From JBKHYJ01 sp046565505 (GTDB lineage Bacteria; Acidobacteriota; Blastocatellia; UBA7656), in NCBI GenBank assembly GCA_046565505.1, contig JBKHYJ010000099.1:29127-93126 (forward strand): a stretch of 64,000 nucleotides of DNA, given 5' to 3'. The notes under the pieces are model-generated. The model worked only from the letters and a program-made list of their open reading frames with translations, searched no databases and was not told the DNA's origin. How positions within the stretch are numbered: position 1 is the first letter of the stretch; each line of letters begins with the position of its first letter. Made by a program: the position numbers and the translations under genes. Shown in pieces: positions 1 through 8,770 of this stretch.

Positions 1-2271
1 CGGGGTCCAGGCGAACCCGAACGACGGCGCGAAATCCTGATGCCGGGTCCTGAAGCCCTTTTCGGCCGGGTCGAGCAGCCGGAAGTAAGTGGGCGTCGCC
101 GTCATGGCGTTGGGCTTGAACAGGTTTCCGTTCCCCGAGACGCCGAAGACCCCCTCTATGCCCGTCCTGGTGTAGACGAGGTTATCGTTGATCGGCGACG
201 GGTCAATCTCCCACCTCAAGCCGTAGTTGAGCGTGAGGCCCGGCGTGACTTTCCATGTATCCTGGACGAAATAGGCGTATTCGTTCTGGTGATTACGCTC
301 CGTGAACGGGATGAAGTCATACGTGCGCGACGACTCGTCGAGCGAGGCCGAGACGTTGATCGCGCTGACGCGGCCCGTCAGCGCCGCGTAGAGTTGCTGG
401 GCCTGCGTGCGCTGCGTCGCCGTCGAGCCCGGGAAGTTCCCGGTCGTGAATATATTCGTCGAGCCCGTGGCAATCGGGTCGCCCGCGGCGATGCCGAAAA
501 CCACCTGCGGCACTACCTGTGTTCCGACCGCCTGCGTGAAGGAAGCGACCCGCGTGAACGCAAACCCGAGGTTGATCGTGTGCGCCCCCCTTAGCATATT
601 GAGGTTGTCGCTCAGCCCTTTGACGGGCGTGTTACGACGCGACTGCGTGCGGCGAGTGTAGAAGGCCCCCGTGGCCAGCCCCTGCGGGCCGAGGTACGTG
701 CCGCTCTGCACGGCGTACCCGCCCCAGAAGTCGTAAAGGCCCGGCGCGAACTCCTGCGTGAAGAGCGAGGTCCCATTGCCCGAGGACGTGGCGCGCACCT
801 CGTTAACGAGGCGATCATTAATGGTCCACCTGTGTGCCGCCACGAACGAGAACGAGTTGCGGTGTATCGAGCCCGTCACGCCGGGGTGCCCGACGACGAT
901 GCCCGACCCCGGGTAGACGTTCAACTGCCCGTTCACGCCGTCCGGGTCTGAGAAGTAATGCTGGTAGTTGTGAATGAACTCGAAGTGGTGCTTGCTCGAA
1001 AGGTTGTAATCGAGCCGCGCGGTCGGGAACCACCGGATATTCTTGCCGGGGTCCTGGAAGTTGTAATCGAGGCGGTTGAGGTCGCCCTGGGTCGCGACGC
1101 GGCTCGTCAGCGCGCCCGCCTTGTGTACCGAGTCCTCGATCAGTTGTAACCCCGCGGCGACTTTCGGGTCGACCGTGCCGGGGAAGCCTTTCGAGGCGGC
1201 GAGTTGTAGCAGGTTCACCTGCCGGACGGCCCCCGTCGCGTCCGTGTAGCTGAAGATGCCCGCGCGCGCCTGATTCGTAAGCACTAGGATGTTGCCAGTC
1301 GCGTCGAGCGAGCCGTAAGACTGCGGCAGCGTGAAGTACTCATAGTTCACAAAGAAGAATGCTTTTTCTCGGCTCTTCAGGACCTTCGGAATTACTATCG
1401 GCCCGCCCAGGTTCCCGCCGAACTGGCGCAGGATGAATGCGTCGCGCGGTAGGCCGTCAATGTTGTTGAAGTAGTAATTCGAGTTGAAAGTCTTCGAGCG
1501 GTATTGCCAGAAAGCGCCGCCGTGGAATTCCGGCGAGCCCGACTTGGTGACGAAGCGGACCTGCACGGCCCCCTCGCCGCCGCTTTCCGCGCCCGGAACC
1601 GCGGTCGAGACAGTCACCTCCTGCACCGCGTCTGATTTCGCCTGAATGCTTGTGAAGAACCCGTCGGAGCTGCGCAGGAAATTGTCCTGGATGTTGGCCC
1701 CGTCGAGCGTCAGGTTGATAGACCCCTTCGGCAGCCCGTTGACCGTCGAGGCGCGCGGCACGCCCGGCGAGTTGACGCCCGGCAGCGTGGTCACCAGCGT
1801 TAACGCGTCACGCGTGCTGAAAGGGAGTTCGCCGATCTGGCGGCCCACTATGGTCGTCGAAACAGTAGCGCTCTGGCTCTGAAGGACCTCGGCCCCGCCC
1901 GTCACGACCACCTCCTCGACCGCGCCGCCGACCTCCAGCGTCGTGCGCAGCGAAGTGGCCTGGCCCGTGTCGATCTTCACGTCCTTATTTACGGTCGTCT
2001 TGAAACCGGCGGCGGTGATGGTGATCGTGTACGTGCCATTCGGGATTGATGGAATGGTCCACCCGCCCTCCTCGTTCGCCGTCGTCTTGTATTCCCCTTT
2101 GGTCTGATCGTTTTTCGCGACGATCTGTGCGTTGGGGATGAGCGCGCCCTGTGAATCTGTAACAACGCCTGTCAGCTTGCCCGAAGTCGTCACCTGAGCC
2201 GGGACTGTGGAAGCCACCAGCGACATGACCGTAAGGAGCATCATCAGGCGGAGAGTGAACCGCTTCTTCAT
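1..2271 (-). CDS. TonB-dependent receptor, Oar-like, C-terminally truncated by window edge
   Basis: Outer-membrane receptor. The 757 codons present open with a basic, hydrophobic signal peptide ending near VPAQ. A carboxypeptidase-regulatory-like beta-sandwich follows (about residues 27-110; GKLTGVVTDSQGA, ending in the GFKTT/VEEVVVTG pattern), then a plug domain and the first barrel strands. The ATG at 2271 is preceded by AGGAGGATGCT, a strong ribosome binding site. The family (Oar of Myxococcus, SusC-like) imports large substrates through TonB; the substrate here cannot be read. No stop codon occurs before base 1, so the C-terminal barrel lies outside the window. It faces away from comF across 243 bp holding a GATAAT-like -10 candidate. 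Family call is firm, function open. Confidence 0.9.
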   Translation of the reverse strand, partial: MKKRFTLRLMMLLTVMSLVASTVPAQVTTSGKLTGVVTDSQGALIPNAQIVAKNDQTKGEYKTTANEEGGWTIPSIPNGTYTITITAAGFKTTVNKDVKIDTGQATSLRTTLEVGGAVEEVVVTGGAEVLQSQSATVSTTIVGRQIGELPFSTRDALTLVTTLPGVNSPGVPRASTVNGLPKGSINLTLDGANIQDNFLRSSDGFFTSIQAKSDAVQEVTVSTAVPGAESGGEGAVQVRFVTKSGSPEFHGGAFWQYRSKTFNSNYYFNNIDGLPRDAFILRQFGGNLGGPIVIPKVLKSREKAFFFVNYEYFTLPQSYGSLDATGNILVLTNQARAGIFSYTDATGAVRQVNLLQLAASKGFPGTVDPKVAAGLQLIEDSVHKAGALTSRVATQGDLNRLDYNFQDPGKNIRWFPTARLDYNLSSKHHFEFIHNYQHYFSDPDGVNGQLNVYPGSGIVVGHPGVTGSIHRNSFSFVAAHRWTINDRLVNEVRATSSGNGTSLFTQEFAPGLYDFWGGYAVQSGTYLGPQGLATGAFYTRRTQSRRNTPVKGLSDNLNMLRGAHTINLGFAFTRVASFTQAVGTQVVPQVVFGIAAGDPIATGSTNIFTTGNFPGSTATQRTQAQQLYAALTGRVSAINVSASLDESSRTYDFIPFTERNHQNEYAYFVQDTWKVTPGLTLNYGLRWEIDPSPINDNLVYTRTGIEGVFGVSGNGNLFKPNAMTATPTYFRLLDPAEKGFRTRHQDFAPSFGFAWTP

Positions 2272-2514
2272 AGCATCCTCCTCAGACCTTCTTAATTATC
2301 AGGTCTTGATCCTAAGTGAGTGTTTAGTGATTAATTTACCTTAGAATTGTCGAAAATCCCTCAACCCTTCACCCGCCACCTGTGAATGGAAACAGGAATG
2401 CGCCGGCAGTGTAAAAGAATTGACTCGCTACTGATTTTCGATGCGCGCAATCTACACCCTTTACTAGAATAATACAAGAAGAATCCAAACATTTTTGATC
2501 GCGGCAGCCGGCCG

Positions 2515-3315
2515 CTAGTTTTCGACGCGCGCTATCGTAAGCACCGTGACGCGGCGGGCCCCTGCTTCGAGCAACGCATTAGAGGCGGCGGAGATTGTGC
2601 TCCCGGTTGTGAATAGGTCGTCAACGAGCAGGACGGACATGCCGTCTACAGACGCGGGGCGCGCGACGGCGAACGCCCTCGCGACGGATTTTTTCCGGTC
2701 CGCCGCGTCGAGTCCGACCCGGTGGCGCTCCGTGCGCCTGACGCGCGCGAGCGAGCGGGCGTCGAGGGGCATACGGAAGTCCCGCGCTATCACCTGCGCT
2801 ATCACCTGCGCTTGATTGAAGCCTCGGTCTCGCTCTCGCTCTTTGTGGAGCGGCACGGGCATTACGACATCGCTTGAGAGGGCGGCCCTGTGATTTGAAA
2901 ACGTGTGGGAGATCATCGCGCGCAGGCGGCGGCAGACGCGCGGGCGGGATTTCAAGAAGAGTATGCTCGCTTCGAGCGCGCCCGAGTACGCCCCGCAATA
3001 GCGCGCGGCAGAGAAGGGGAATGCCTCGCATCTCCCGCAAAGCGCCCGGTCAGCGGGCCCGCCGTCAAGCGGCCCTCCGCACTTATGGCATGCATCCCGG
3101 CCCGTCATTTTCGTGATCGTCGGGTCGAGCCAGCAGGCTTCGCATGCCACCCCGTCGTCGTATGACTCGACATTGCCCCCGCAGACGCGGCATTGTTCGG
3201 GGTAGCACAGCGACATCAGCCCATCCCTCACGCGCCTGAGCAATGGCGCGAGCGAGCGGGACGCGCCCGGCGGCACGTCTTCCGGTCCCGAACTATTTGA
3301 TTGCTCGGCGCGCAT
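2515..3315 (-). CDS. comF: ComF-family phosphoribosyltransferase-like protein
   Basis: 266 residues. The N-terminal half has two zinc-ribbon-like Cys pairs (CRVCGG, CEAC, then CHKCGG, CGRC, about residues 42-95). The C-terminal half is a type I phosphoribosyltransferase fold with the PRPP-binding motif VLLVDDLFTTGST near residue 228. ComF proteins are linked to DNA uptake in competent bacteria, although many members lie outside competence loci and their substrate is unknown. An in-frame 12-bp tandem duplication gives AQVIAQVIA. It is the last gene of the minus-strand run from rplU. The start is the ATG at 3315; the Ser/Pro-rich first 30 residues are not conserved in the family, so a later start is possible. 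Confidence 0.88.
   Translation of the reverse strand: MRAEQSNSSGPEDVPPGASRSLAPLLRRVRDGLMSLCYPEQCRVCGGNVESYDDGVACEACWLDPTITKMTGRDACHKCGGPLDGGPADRALCGRCEAFPFSAARYCGAYSGALEASILFLKSRPRVCRRLRAMISHTFSNHRAALSSDVVMPVPLHKERERDRGFNQAQVIAQVIARDFRMPLDARSLARVRRTERHRVGLDAADRKKSVARAFAVARPASVDGMSVLLVDDLFTTGSTISAASNALLEAGARRVTVLTIARVEN
2786..2809. repeat. 12-bp in-frame tandem duplication inside comF
   Basis: The unit gctatcacctgc occurs twice head to tail (2786-2797, 2798-2809). It duplicates four residues (QVIA) in a helix of the phosphoribosyltransferase domain without breaking the frame. It looks like a recent slippage event. Confidence 0.8.
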
Positions 3316-3423
3316 AATCGCTCACCCGCGAGGGCAAGAAGGTCGGCGGAAATACGGGCGAAGTTCGGCGGGCCGCACGGGTCGTGCGCAGGCAGTGGTT
3401 AGTTGTTCACTCAGGGTACAAGA

Positions 3424-3792
3424 TTAAATCTCTTTTTCAGTCAACAAGCCCTGCTCCATTAGCTCCTGGCAGCGTATGCAGTGAGGCGTCCACGGGATGG
3501 CTTCCAGCCGCTTCGCGCCTATCTCTTCGCCGCAGTTTATGCACTCGCCGTACGAACCCTCGTCGATTCGCCCGAGGGCCTCCTGAATCAAGCGCAGCGT
3601 GTTGCGCTCGTTCGTGCTTTGAGAAAAGAGAAGTTCCTTAGTGTATGAGTTGGACGCCTTGTCGGCGGGGTCCTGGCTGACTTCGCGGTCAGCCTCGCGG
3701 CCATAGTCTTCGGTGCGCTCAACCATATTCAACAACTGGTTCCTGCGCTCGATCAACCTGGATTCATACTGTTTCAGCTTCTTTTTATCCAT
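3424..3792 (-). CDS. DksA/TraR-type C4 zinc-finger protein
   Basis: 122 residues. An N-terminal coiled coil (about 1-75, rich in Lys, Arg and Glu) is followed by a C4 zinc finger CINCGEEI...CIRC (about 85-112). DksA-family proteins enter the RNA polymerase secondary channel and alter initiation, often with ppGpp. DksA itself needs acidic residues at the coiled-coil tip; here the central DPADKAS resembles the DxxDxA motif, so polymerase binding is plausible. It sits between rlmH and comF on the same strand. Start ATG at 3792 opens MDKKKLKQYE. A shorter TraR/YocK-like role cannot be excluded. Confidence 0.88.
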   Translation of the reverse strand: MDKKKLKQYESRLIERRNQLLNMVERTEDYGREADREVSQDPADKASNSYTKELLFSQSTNERNTLRLIQEALGRIDEGSYGECINCGEEIGAKRLEAIPWTPHCIRCQELMEQGLLTEKEI

Positions 3793-3899
3793 CTAATGCT
3801 CCTGGCTCTCCGTTTCAATCTTTAACCACCCTAAGCCCCAGGCAAGCTCCCCGTGTGCGGCTCGGCCCCACACCTGCCGTGTGGGACGCCGGCCCGACA

Positions 3900-4367
3900 T
3901 TACTTCTGATACGGCAGGTCATGGATGATACTAAAAGCCCGGTAGACCTGCTCGGTTAACAAGACCCGCGCGAACTCATGAGTCAAAGTCATGCGGGACA
4001 ATGCGAGCACGAGGTTCGCGCGCCTCCTCACCGCCTCGGAAAGGCCGTTGTGACCGCCTATGACGAACGTCATCTGCTTGGTCCCGCCCGCCCTTTGCTT
4101 CTCGACGAACTCTGCGAGCTGGGTGGAATCCATCTCGCGCCCGCGCTCGTCGAGCGCGACCACGAACTGGTCCGCCGCCGTGCGCGACAGAATATCTTCG
4201 CCCTCCTTATCAATGATCCTGCGGGCGTCGCCGCCCACGTCGTCGCGGTCGCGGAGTTCTACGACTTCGACCTGGGCGAACCGGCCCACGCGCTCGACGT
4301 ACTCCCGGACCAATTCCTTGACCGGCGCACGCTTAGTCTTCCCGACCCAGACGAATCGCAGCTTCAT
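3900..4367 (-). CDS. rlmH: 23S rRNA (pseudouridine-1915-N3)-methyltransferase RlmH
   Basis: 155 residues, the usual size for this SPOUT methyltransferase that methylates pseudouridine 1915 in helix 69 of 23S rRNA. The SAM-binding knot region FVIGGHNGL (about 102-110) and the conserved C-terminus with LTEQVYRAF and HDLPYQK are present. Start ATG at 4367 gives the typical MKLRFVWVGKT opening. It lies downstream of rsfS and the sigma-54 regulator, close to the rsfS-rlmH order seen in many bacteria. Confidence 0.96.
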   Translation of the reverse strand: MKLRFVWVGKTKRAPVKELVREYVERVGRFAQVEVVELRDRDDVGGDARRIIDKEGEDILSRTAADQFVVALDERGREMDSTQLAEFVEKQRAGGTKQMTFVIGGHNGLSEAVRRRANLVLALSRMTLTHEFARVLLTEQVYRAFSIIHDLPYQK

Positions 4368-4439
4368 AAAAAATCCCGGTGCCCGAAGCGACGCTCGGGG
4401 TGAGACTGCCGTACAGCCTCATGGCCGCGGGCTCGGGCC

Positions 4440-5393
4440 TCATGGCTGCCCGGCGTGGTTCGCTTTCAACTTGCCGATGTTGTACCGGCGCATCTTCTCG
4501 TAAAGGTTCTTGCGGCTGATGCCGAGTATCTCGGCGGCGCGCGTTTTATTGCCGCGTGTGTATTCGAGCACCTCGCGTATATAAACCGATTCGAGCTCGG
4601 CGAGAGATGGCTTGCGCGTCCGCGACTGCATCAGGCGGGCGGCCGACCTGAAGTAGTCGGGCAGTTGCTCGGGCTCTATGACCTCGCGGTCGGCCGCCAG
4701 CACGGCATGCTCTATGATGTTTCTAAGCTCGCGGACATTGCCCGGGAAGTCATAATTCATCAGCAGCGCGAGCGCCTCGCTCGACAGGTGGAGCCCCGCG
4801 CGCCCGGTCCGCTGGGCGAACTGGCGGACGAACTGCTCGGCCAGGTGCGGTATGTCTTCGGTCCTGTCCACGAGGCGCGGCAGTTCGAGCGTTACGACCG
4901 CGAGCCTGTAATAGAGGTCGTCGCGGAACGCGTGCGCGCGGACGGCCTCTTTCATATCGACGTTGGCGAGCGCCACTATGCGTACGTCGATCCTGACGAC
5001 CTGCTTGCCGCCGAGCCGCTCGAAGCTGCGCTCTTCAATCACGCGCAGGAGCTTCGCCTGCGACGAAGGGCGAAGGCTCGCTATTTCGTCCAGCACGAGG
5101 GTCCCGCCGTCGGCCGCCTCGAACCGGCCGGGCTTGGACTCGGTCGCCCCGGTGAAAGCCCCTTTCTCGTACCCGAACAGCTCCGACTCGAGCAACTCCT
5201 CGGGCAGCGCGGCGCAGTCTATCTTCACGAAAGGCCGGTCGCGGCGCGGGCTGAGGTCGTGGATGAGTCGGGCCGCGGCATCCTTCCCGGTCCCGGACTC
5301 GCCCAGCACCAGCACGTTCGCGCCCGTGGCCGCGACTCTCTCGACGAGCTCCGCGACCCGCTGCATGGGTGGAGAGTTAGTTACAAACTTCAT
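4440..5393 (-). CDS. Sigma-54-dependent transcriptional activator without receiver domain
   Basis: 317 residues from ATG 5393, chosen because AGAGGA lies about 6 bases upstream. An upstream in-frame extension to 5492 is not family-like. The protein is almost only the AAA+ domain: Walker A GESGTGKD near residue 43, the sigma-54 contact loop GAFTGA near residue 83, Walker B GGTLVLDEI. A Fis-type helix-turn-helix closes it (NKTRAAEILGISRKNLYEKM). No N-terminal receiver, GAF or PAS domain is present, as in PspF, so control is probably by a partner protein or by expression level. It interrupts the rsfS-rlmH pair. I found no convincing -24/-12 promoter in the window, so its targets are unknown. Confidence 0.93.
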   Translation of the reverse strand: MKFVTNSPPMQRVAELVERVAATGANVLVLGESGTGKDAAARLIHDLSPRRDRPFVKIDCAALPEELLESELFGYEKGAFTGATESKPGRFEAADGGTLVLDEIASLRPSSQAKLLRVIEERSFERLGGKQVVRIDVRIVALANVDMKEAVRAHAFRDDLYYRLAVVTLELPRLVDRTEDIPHLAEQFVRQFAQRTGRAGLHLSSEALALLMNYDFPGNVRELRNIIEHAVLAADREVIEPEQLPDYFRSAARLMQSRTRKPSLAELESVYIREVLEYTRGNKTRAAEILGISRKNLYEKMRRYNIGKLKANHAGQP

Positions 5394-5533
5394 AATCCGT
5401 CCTCTTTGAAAGAAGCCAGAGTATAAGGGGCAGTCCGTCCTAAAGCGTGAAAGGTGAACGGTGGACGAGCGCCGGGCGGTCCGCGATTTCAAATCCCAAA
5501 TTTAACGCCGTACCCGATTCGGCAACCTTTTAT

Positions 5534-5935
5534 TCACCCCTCGTCCTTGATTTCTACGCGCTTCGCGTCGCGCCACAATCGCTCCAGATCGTAGAAGCGC
5601 CGGGACGCGCCGCTGAACACGTGCACAATGAAATCGCCGTAGTCTAGCAGAATCCACTCCGCGCTGCTATAGCCTTCTATGTGTAAGGGGCGTTTGCCCG
5701 CTTTGCGCAGGCCCTCCTCGACCGAATTTGATATGGCTTGTACTTGCCGGGGGTTGGCCCCCGTGCAGATGAGGAAGAATTCTGTGAAAGAGGCAATCTC
5801 TCTGAGATCGAGCAGGACTATGTCGGTCGCTTTCTTATCGCCGGCTGAGCGCGCCGCAATCATCACTGCTTCTTCCGGTTCAACGGCCGCGGGCGCGTCC
5901 CGCGGTTGAGTTTCTTCATTCGCGCTGAGGCCCAT
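5534..5935 (-). CDS. rsfS: Ribosomal silencing factor RsfS
   Basis: 133 residues. The RsfS/YbeB/Iojap domain covers about 25-128 (KKATDIVLLDLREIASFTEF, then DYGDFIVHVF). RsfS binds L14 on the 50S subunit and blocks subunit joining during starvation. It starts 4 bp after the nadD stop codon, so the two are almost certainly one transcript, as in many genomes. The first 20 residues are Glu/Ala/Pro-rich and variable; a start at the internal Met near residue 25 is a possible alternative. Confidence 0.95.
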   Translation of the reverse strand: MGLSANEETQPRDAPAAVEPEEAVMIAARSAGDKKATDIVLLDLREIASFTEFFLICTGANPRQVQAISNSVEEGLRKAGKRPLHIEGYSSAEWILLDYGDFIVHVFSGASRRFYDLERLWRDAKRVEIKDEG

Positions 5936-5939
5936 CAGA

Positions 5940-6629
5940 TCACCGCCTGTACAGTTCGTATTTCTCTATGTAGCCGGCAACGCGCGGGGAGACCAGCCCA
6001 TCGACCGCCTCCCCGTCGCGCACCCTCTGCCTTATCTCTGTGGATGAAACATCATTATTCACGTAGTCGGTCAGGTAAACATGACGGGCCGCCGAGCCGG
6101 CGCTCGCCACGCCCCGCGGCCCCGGCTGGTCGGCGGCTCGGCCGCGCGTATCTATTATACTTGATACGAAGTCGGCCGGCAGGTGTGACGACCGAAGCTC
6201 GTACCCGGGCCGCGTGACCACGACGACGTTCGCGCCCGCGAGCAGGCGCGAAGGCTCGCGCCAGGTATTGATCTCCTCGAAAGAGTCCGCGCCCATGATA
6301 AAGAACAGATTTGTCCCCGCCCCATAAAGCGCATTCAGTTGCTCGACCGTCTGAAAGGAGTAGGGCTTATCGGGCGACTCGATCTCGACCGTCGATACGA
6401 GCACCCCCGGCTCGTCGAGCGAGGCGAGCACTGCCATCGCGTAGCGGTGGTAAGCGTTTGAGATTGCGCGCGAATCCTTGTGAGGCGGTTTATGAGCGGG
6501 AATTAACAATGACTGATCCAATCGGAAATTACGCGCGACGGCGCGCACCACTTCGATATGCCCGTTGTGTATCGGATCGAAAGTCCCTCCGTATGCGCCT
6601 ATGCGTCGTTGGCTCAGGGTGTTGTTCAC
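5940..6629 (-). CDS. nadD: Nicotinate-nucleotide adenylyltransferase NadD
   Basis: 229 residues, slightly long for the family. It adenylates nicotinate mononucleotide in NAD synthesis. The nucleotidyltransferase signature GGTFDPIHNGH lies at residues 14-24, and the second motif SSTEIRQRVR near the C-terminus. A variable insert of about 20 residues (RGRAADQPGPRG) lies between the two halves. It is between obg and rsfS, the common rplU-rpmA-obg-nadD-rsfS order. Confidence 0.95.
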   Translation of the reverse strand: MNNTLSQRRIGAYGGTFDPIHNGHIEVVRAVARNFRLDQSLLIPAHKPPHKDSRAISNAYHRYAMAVLASLDEPGVLVSTVEIESPDKPYSFQTVEQLNALYGAGTNLFFIMGADSFEEINTWREPSRLLAGANVVVVTRPGYELRSSHLPADFVSSIIDTRGRAADQPGPRGVASAGSAARHVYLTDYVNNDVSSTEIRQRVRDGEAVDGLVSPRVAGYIEKYELYRR

Positions 6630-6672
6630 TACCTCTCAATATGCGTTGGGAACGACCATGACCGCCCGCGGG

Positions 6673-7704
6673 CTAGGAGGCGGAGGCGACTGATTCGCTC
6701 GCGCCGCGAATCCCGGCCAGCGCCGCCCCGATGGCGTTGACGAATTCCTTTATCCCCAGCCCCGTCACCGCGGAAATCTCGAACACCTCAAGCCCGCGCC
6801 CGGCGCAGAAATCGCGAAGCCGCGCCACCCTTTCCGGCTCATCGAGCGCGTCCATCTTTGACGCCGCGACGACCTGAGGCTTCGCGAGCAACTCTTCTTT
6901 GTAGAGCTTCAGCTCGCGCGTGATGGTCAAGAAATCTTCAGCGGGGTCGCGGCCGGTCGAAGAAACGTCGATGACATGGACCAGCATTTTCGTGCGCTCG
7001 ACATGGCGCAAGAACTCCAGGCCGAGCCCCGTCCCTACATGGGCGCCCTCGATCAGCCCCGGGATGTCCGCGACGACGAACGTGCCGTATTCGCCATAAG
7101 AGACGACGCCGAGGTTCGGTTCGAGCGTCGTGAACGGGTAATCGGCTATCTTAGGCCGCGCGGCAGAGATGCGGGAGATCAGCGTCGACTTCCCAGCGTT
7201 GGGGAAGCCTACCAGCCCGACATCGGCGATCAGCTTTAACTCCAGTTGCAACGTGCGCGTCACGCCGGGCTGCCCGTCTTCGTGGTAACGGGGCGCGCGG
7301 TTGGTGGAGGTGGCGAACTGCGCGTTGCCCCGCCCCCCGCGGCCGCCGGGCGCGATACCGACCCGCTCGCCCGCCCGGGAGAAATCATGGATCAATTCGC
7401 CGGTGTCGGCGTCGGTCACTATCGTGCCGACGGGGACCATGACCGTGAGGTCCTCGCCGTCGCGGCCATGCCGGTTGCTACCCTCGCCGTGTTTACCGCG
7501 CCCCGCGCGGTATTCCGGATTGAACCGGAATTGCAGGAGGGTGTTGAGTTGATCGGTCGCTTCCATATAGACCGTGCCGCCATGCCCGCCGTCGCCGCCC
7601 GAAGGGCCGCCGCGCGGCACGAACTTCTCGCGGCGAAACGCCGTAACGCCGTTGCCCCCGTCGCCACCCTTCACCACTATTCTGGCCCGATCTAAAAACT
7701 GCAT
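6673..7704 (-). CDS. obg: Ribosome-associated GTPase Obg/CgtA
   Basis: 343 residues. The glycine-rich Obg fold (about 1-158) is followed by the G domain: G1 GFPNAGKST near 166, G3 DIPGLIEGA near 213, G4 SKMD near 284. The optional C-terminal OCT domain of Bacillus Obg is absent; the protein ends soon after the G domain. Obg acts in 50S assembly and stress control. It lies directly downstream of rpmA, the standard arrangement. Confidence 0.97.
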   Translation of the reverse strand: MQFLDRARIVVKGGDGGNGVTAFRREKFVPRGGPSGGDGGHGGTVYMEATDQLNTLLQFRFNPEYRAGRGKHGEGSNRHGRDGEDLTVMVPVGTIVTDADTGELIHDFSRAGERVGIAPGGRGGRGNAQFATSTNRAPRYHEDGQPGVTRTLQLELKLIADVGLVGFPNAGKSTLISRISAARPKIADYPFTTLEPNLGVVSYGEYGTFVVADIPGLIEGAHVGTGLGLEFLRHVERTKMLVHVIDVSSTGRDPAEDFLTITRELKLYKEELLAKPQVVAASKMDALDEPERVARLRDFCAGRGLEVFEISAVTGLGIKEFVNAIGAALAGIRGASESVASAS

Positions 7705-7758
7705 TTCTTACGGTCGCGCAATGCGGGTTGTGGAATGAAGAATGAAGCCCTGCTCTTG

Positions 7759-7785
7759 AATCCGCATTCCGCGATCCGCAATCCG
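7759..7785. repeat. ATCCGC-type short repeat tract
   Basis: Between rpmA and obg is a run of degenerate 9-bp steps (aatccgcattccgcgatccg), preceded by a doubled GAATGAA (7733-7746). It looks like a GC-rich relative of the AATCCAAAATC repeats at 8665 and 12078. Function unknown; it could be a remnant of a dispersed intergenic repeat. Confidence 0.45.
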
Positions 7786-8043
7786 TTACTCCGCCGGGTA
7801 GACGCTTATGAATTTGCCCTTGCGCCCCTTCTCTTCAAACTTGACGACGCCCGTCAGGAGCGCGAACAGCGTGTCGTCAGAGCCGCGGCCGACGTTCGTC
7901 CCGGGCTTGAACTTCGTGCCGCGCTGGCGGACGAGAATCTCGCCGCCATTGACCTGTTGACCGCCGAAACGCTTCACGCCTAATCGCTGGGCGTTAGAGT
8001 CGCGGCCATTGCGTGAACTGCCTACTCCTTTTTTATGTGCCAT
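7786..8043 (-). CDS. rpmA: 50S ribosomal protein L27
   Basis: 85 residues from ATG 8043 (MAHKKGVGSSRNGRDS), the canonical bL27 start. An upstream in-frame Met at 8064 would add seven non-family residues. The peptidyl-transferase-proximal N-terminus and the GGEILVRQRGTKF core are intact. It follows rplU by about 100 bp, which hold GC-rich dyads. Confidence 0.98.
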   Translation of the reverse strand: MAHKKGVGSSRNGRDSNAQRLGVKRFGGQQVNGGEILVRQRGTKFKPGTNVGRGSDDTLFALLTGVVKFEEKGRKGKFISVYPAE

Positions 8044-8144
8044 AAATCCTCTTTCCAACCACACACGCCGCCTGCCGTAGACCAGGTCTTACGGCCCGGC
8101 CGCTCACAGGCCCGGCCGACTCGCGACGCCCGGCCGCGGCTATA

Positions 8145-8450
8145 TTATTCGGAATCCGAGCCGATTGATTCGATGCGCACGGCCGTGTAGTTCTGGCGGT
8201 GGCCGTGCGTCTTCTTATACTGCTTGCGGCGCTTCTTCTTGAATACGATTATCTTCGGCCCGCGGCCATGCTCGACGACAGTGGCCGTGACAGGACTGCC
8301 GCCGAATTCAAGGCTGCCGCCATCCCCTTGCAGCAGAGCGTTTAAACTAACTGACGAGCCGACCTCAGCCGTCAGCGAAGGTATGCGGATGACTTCGCCC
8401 TTGCTGACGCGAAACTGTTTGCCCCCGGCTTGAATGATAGCGTATGCCAC
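8145..8450 (-). CDS. rplU: 50S ribosomal protein L21
   Basis: 101 residues from GTG 8450, giving AYAIIQAGGKQFRV, the standard bL21 opening. GGAGG lies about 10 bases upstream of this GTG. A longer reading back to 8522 is ruled out because it would translate through the -10 and -35 boxes. The C-terminal KKTHGHRQNYT motif is intact. It is the first gene of the rplU-rpmA-obg-nadD-rsfS block. Confidence 0.98.
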   Translation of the reverse strand: MAYAIIQAGGKQFRVSKGEVIRIPSLTAEVGSSVSLNALLQGDGGSLEFGGSPVTATVVEHGRGPKIIVFKKKRRKQYKKTHGHRQNYTAVRIESIGSDSE

Positions 8451-8492
8451 GGTTAGCACCCTCCAAAAAATTGCTGGTGACGAAAGTCTAAA

Positions 8493-8522
8493 ATTATAGC
8501 GGTCATATTGAAGCGATGTCAA
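8493..8522 (-). promoter_or_regulatory. Sigma-70 promoter of rplU
   Basis: On the minus strand TTGACA (8522-8517) and TATAAT (8498-8493) are perfect consensus hexamers separated by 18 bases. Transcription would start about 36 bases before the rplU GTG. This is the strongest promoter I could see in the window. Confidence 0.9.
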
Positions 8523-8770
8523 CTTCGCGCCCGCCCCGGCCGCAGGTCGGCGAATGAAATTATCCGGCCCGCCCGGCGCGGGTCTTTCTGCCCGTGACGG
8601 CGCGGGGTTTCGCCATCACGGGGTGGAAGCCGGTCCACCAGTCGGGTAGAATGGCGGCTCCGCCGATTTTAGATTTTAGACTTTGGATTGCAGAAGCGGC
8701 CGAACACAGACCTTTGGTAATTCAAGTTCTATAATCCAAAATCCAGAATTAATAAAGCGTGAGCTTCATT
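8523..8770. other. Intergenic region between rplU and serA
   Basis: Apart from the rplU promoter, this divergent gap holds an imperfect AT-rich inverted repeat (8665-8689 and 8733-8750). It ends just before serA with no strong ribosome binding site. No coding signal seen. Confidence 0.5.
8665..8750. repeat. Imperfect AT-rich inverted repeat (AATCCAAAATC family)
   Basis: The left arm gattttagattttagact (8665 on) and the right arm aatccaaaatccagaatt (8733-8750) are near reverse complements around a 43-bp spacer. The same word family forms a perfect repeat at 12078-12178, so this is a dispersed intergenic element. Confidence 0.6.

Noticed and set aside
4455..5426. Long plus-strand reading frame opposite the sigma-54 activator
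   Set aside because: Antisense shadow in GC-rich DNA; no ribosome site or family motif.
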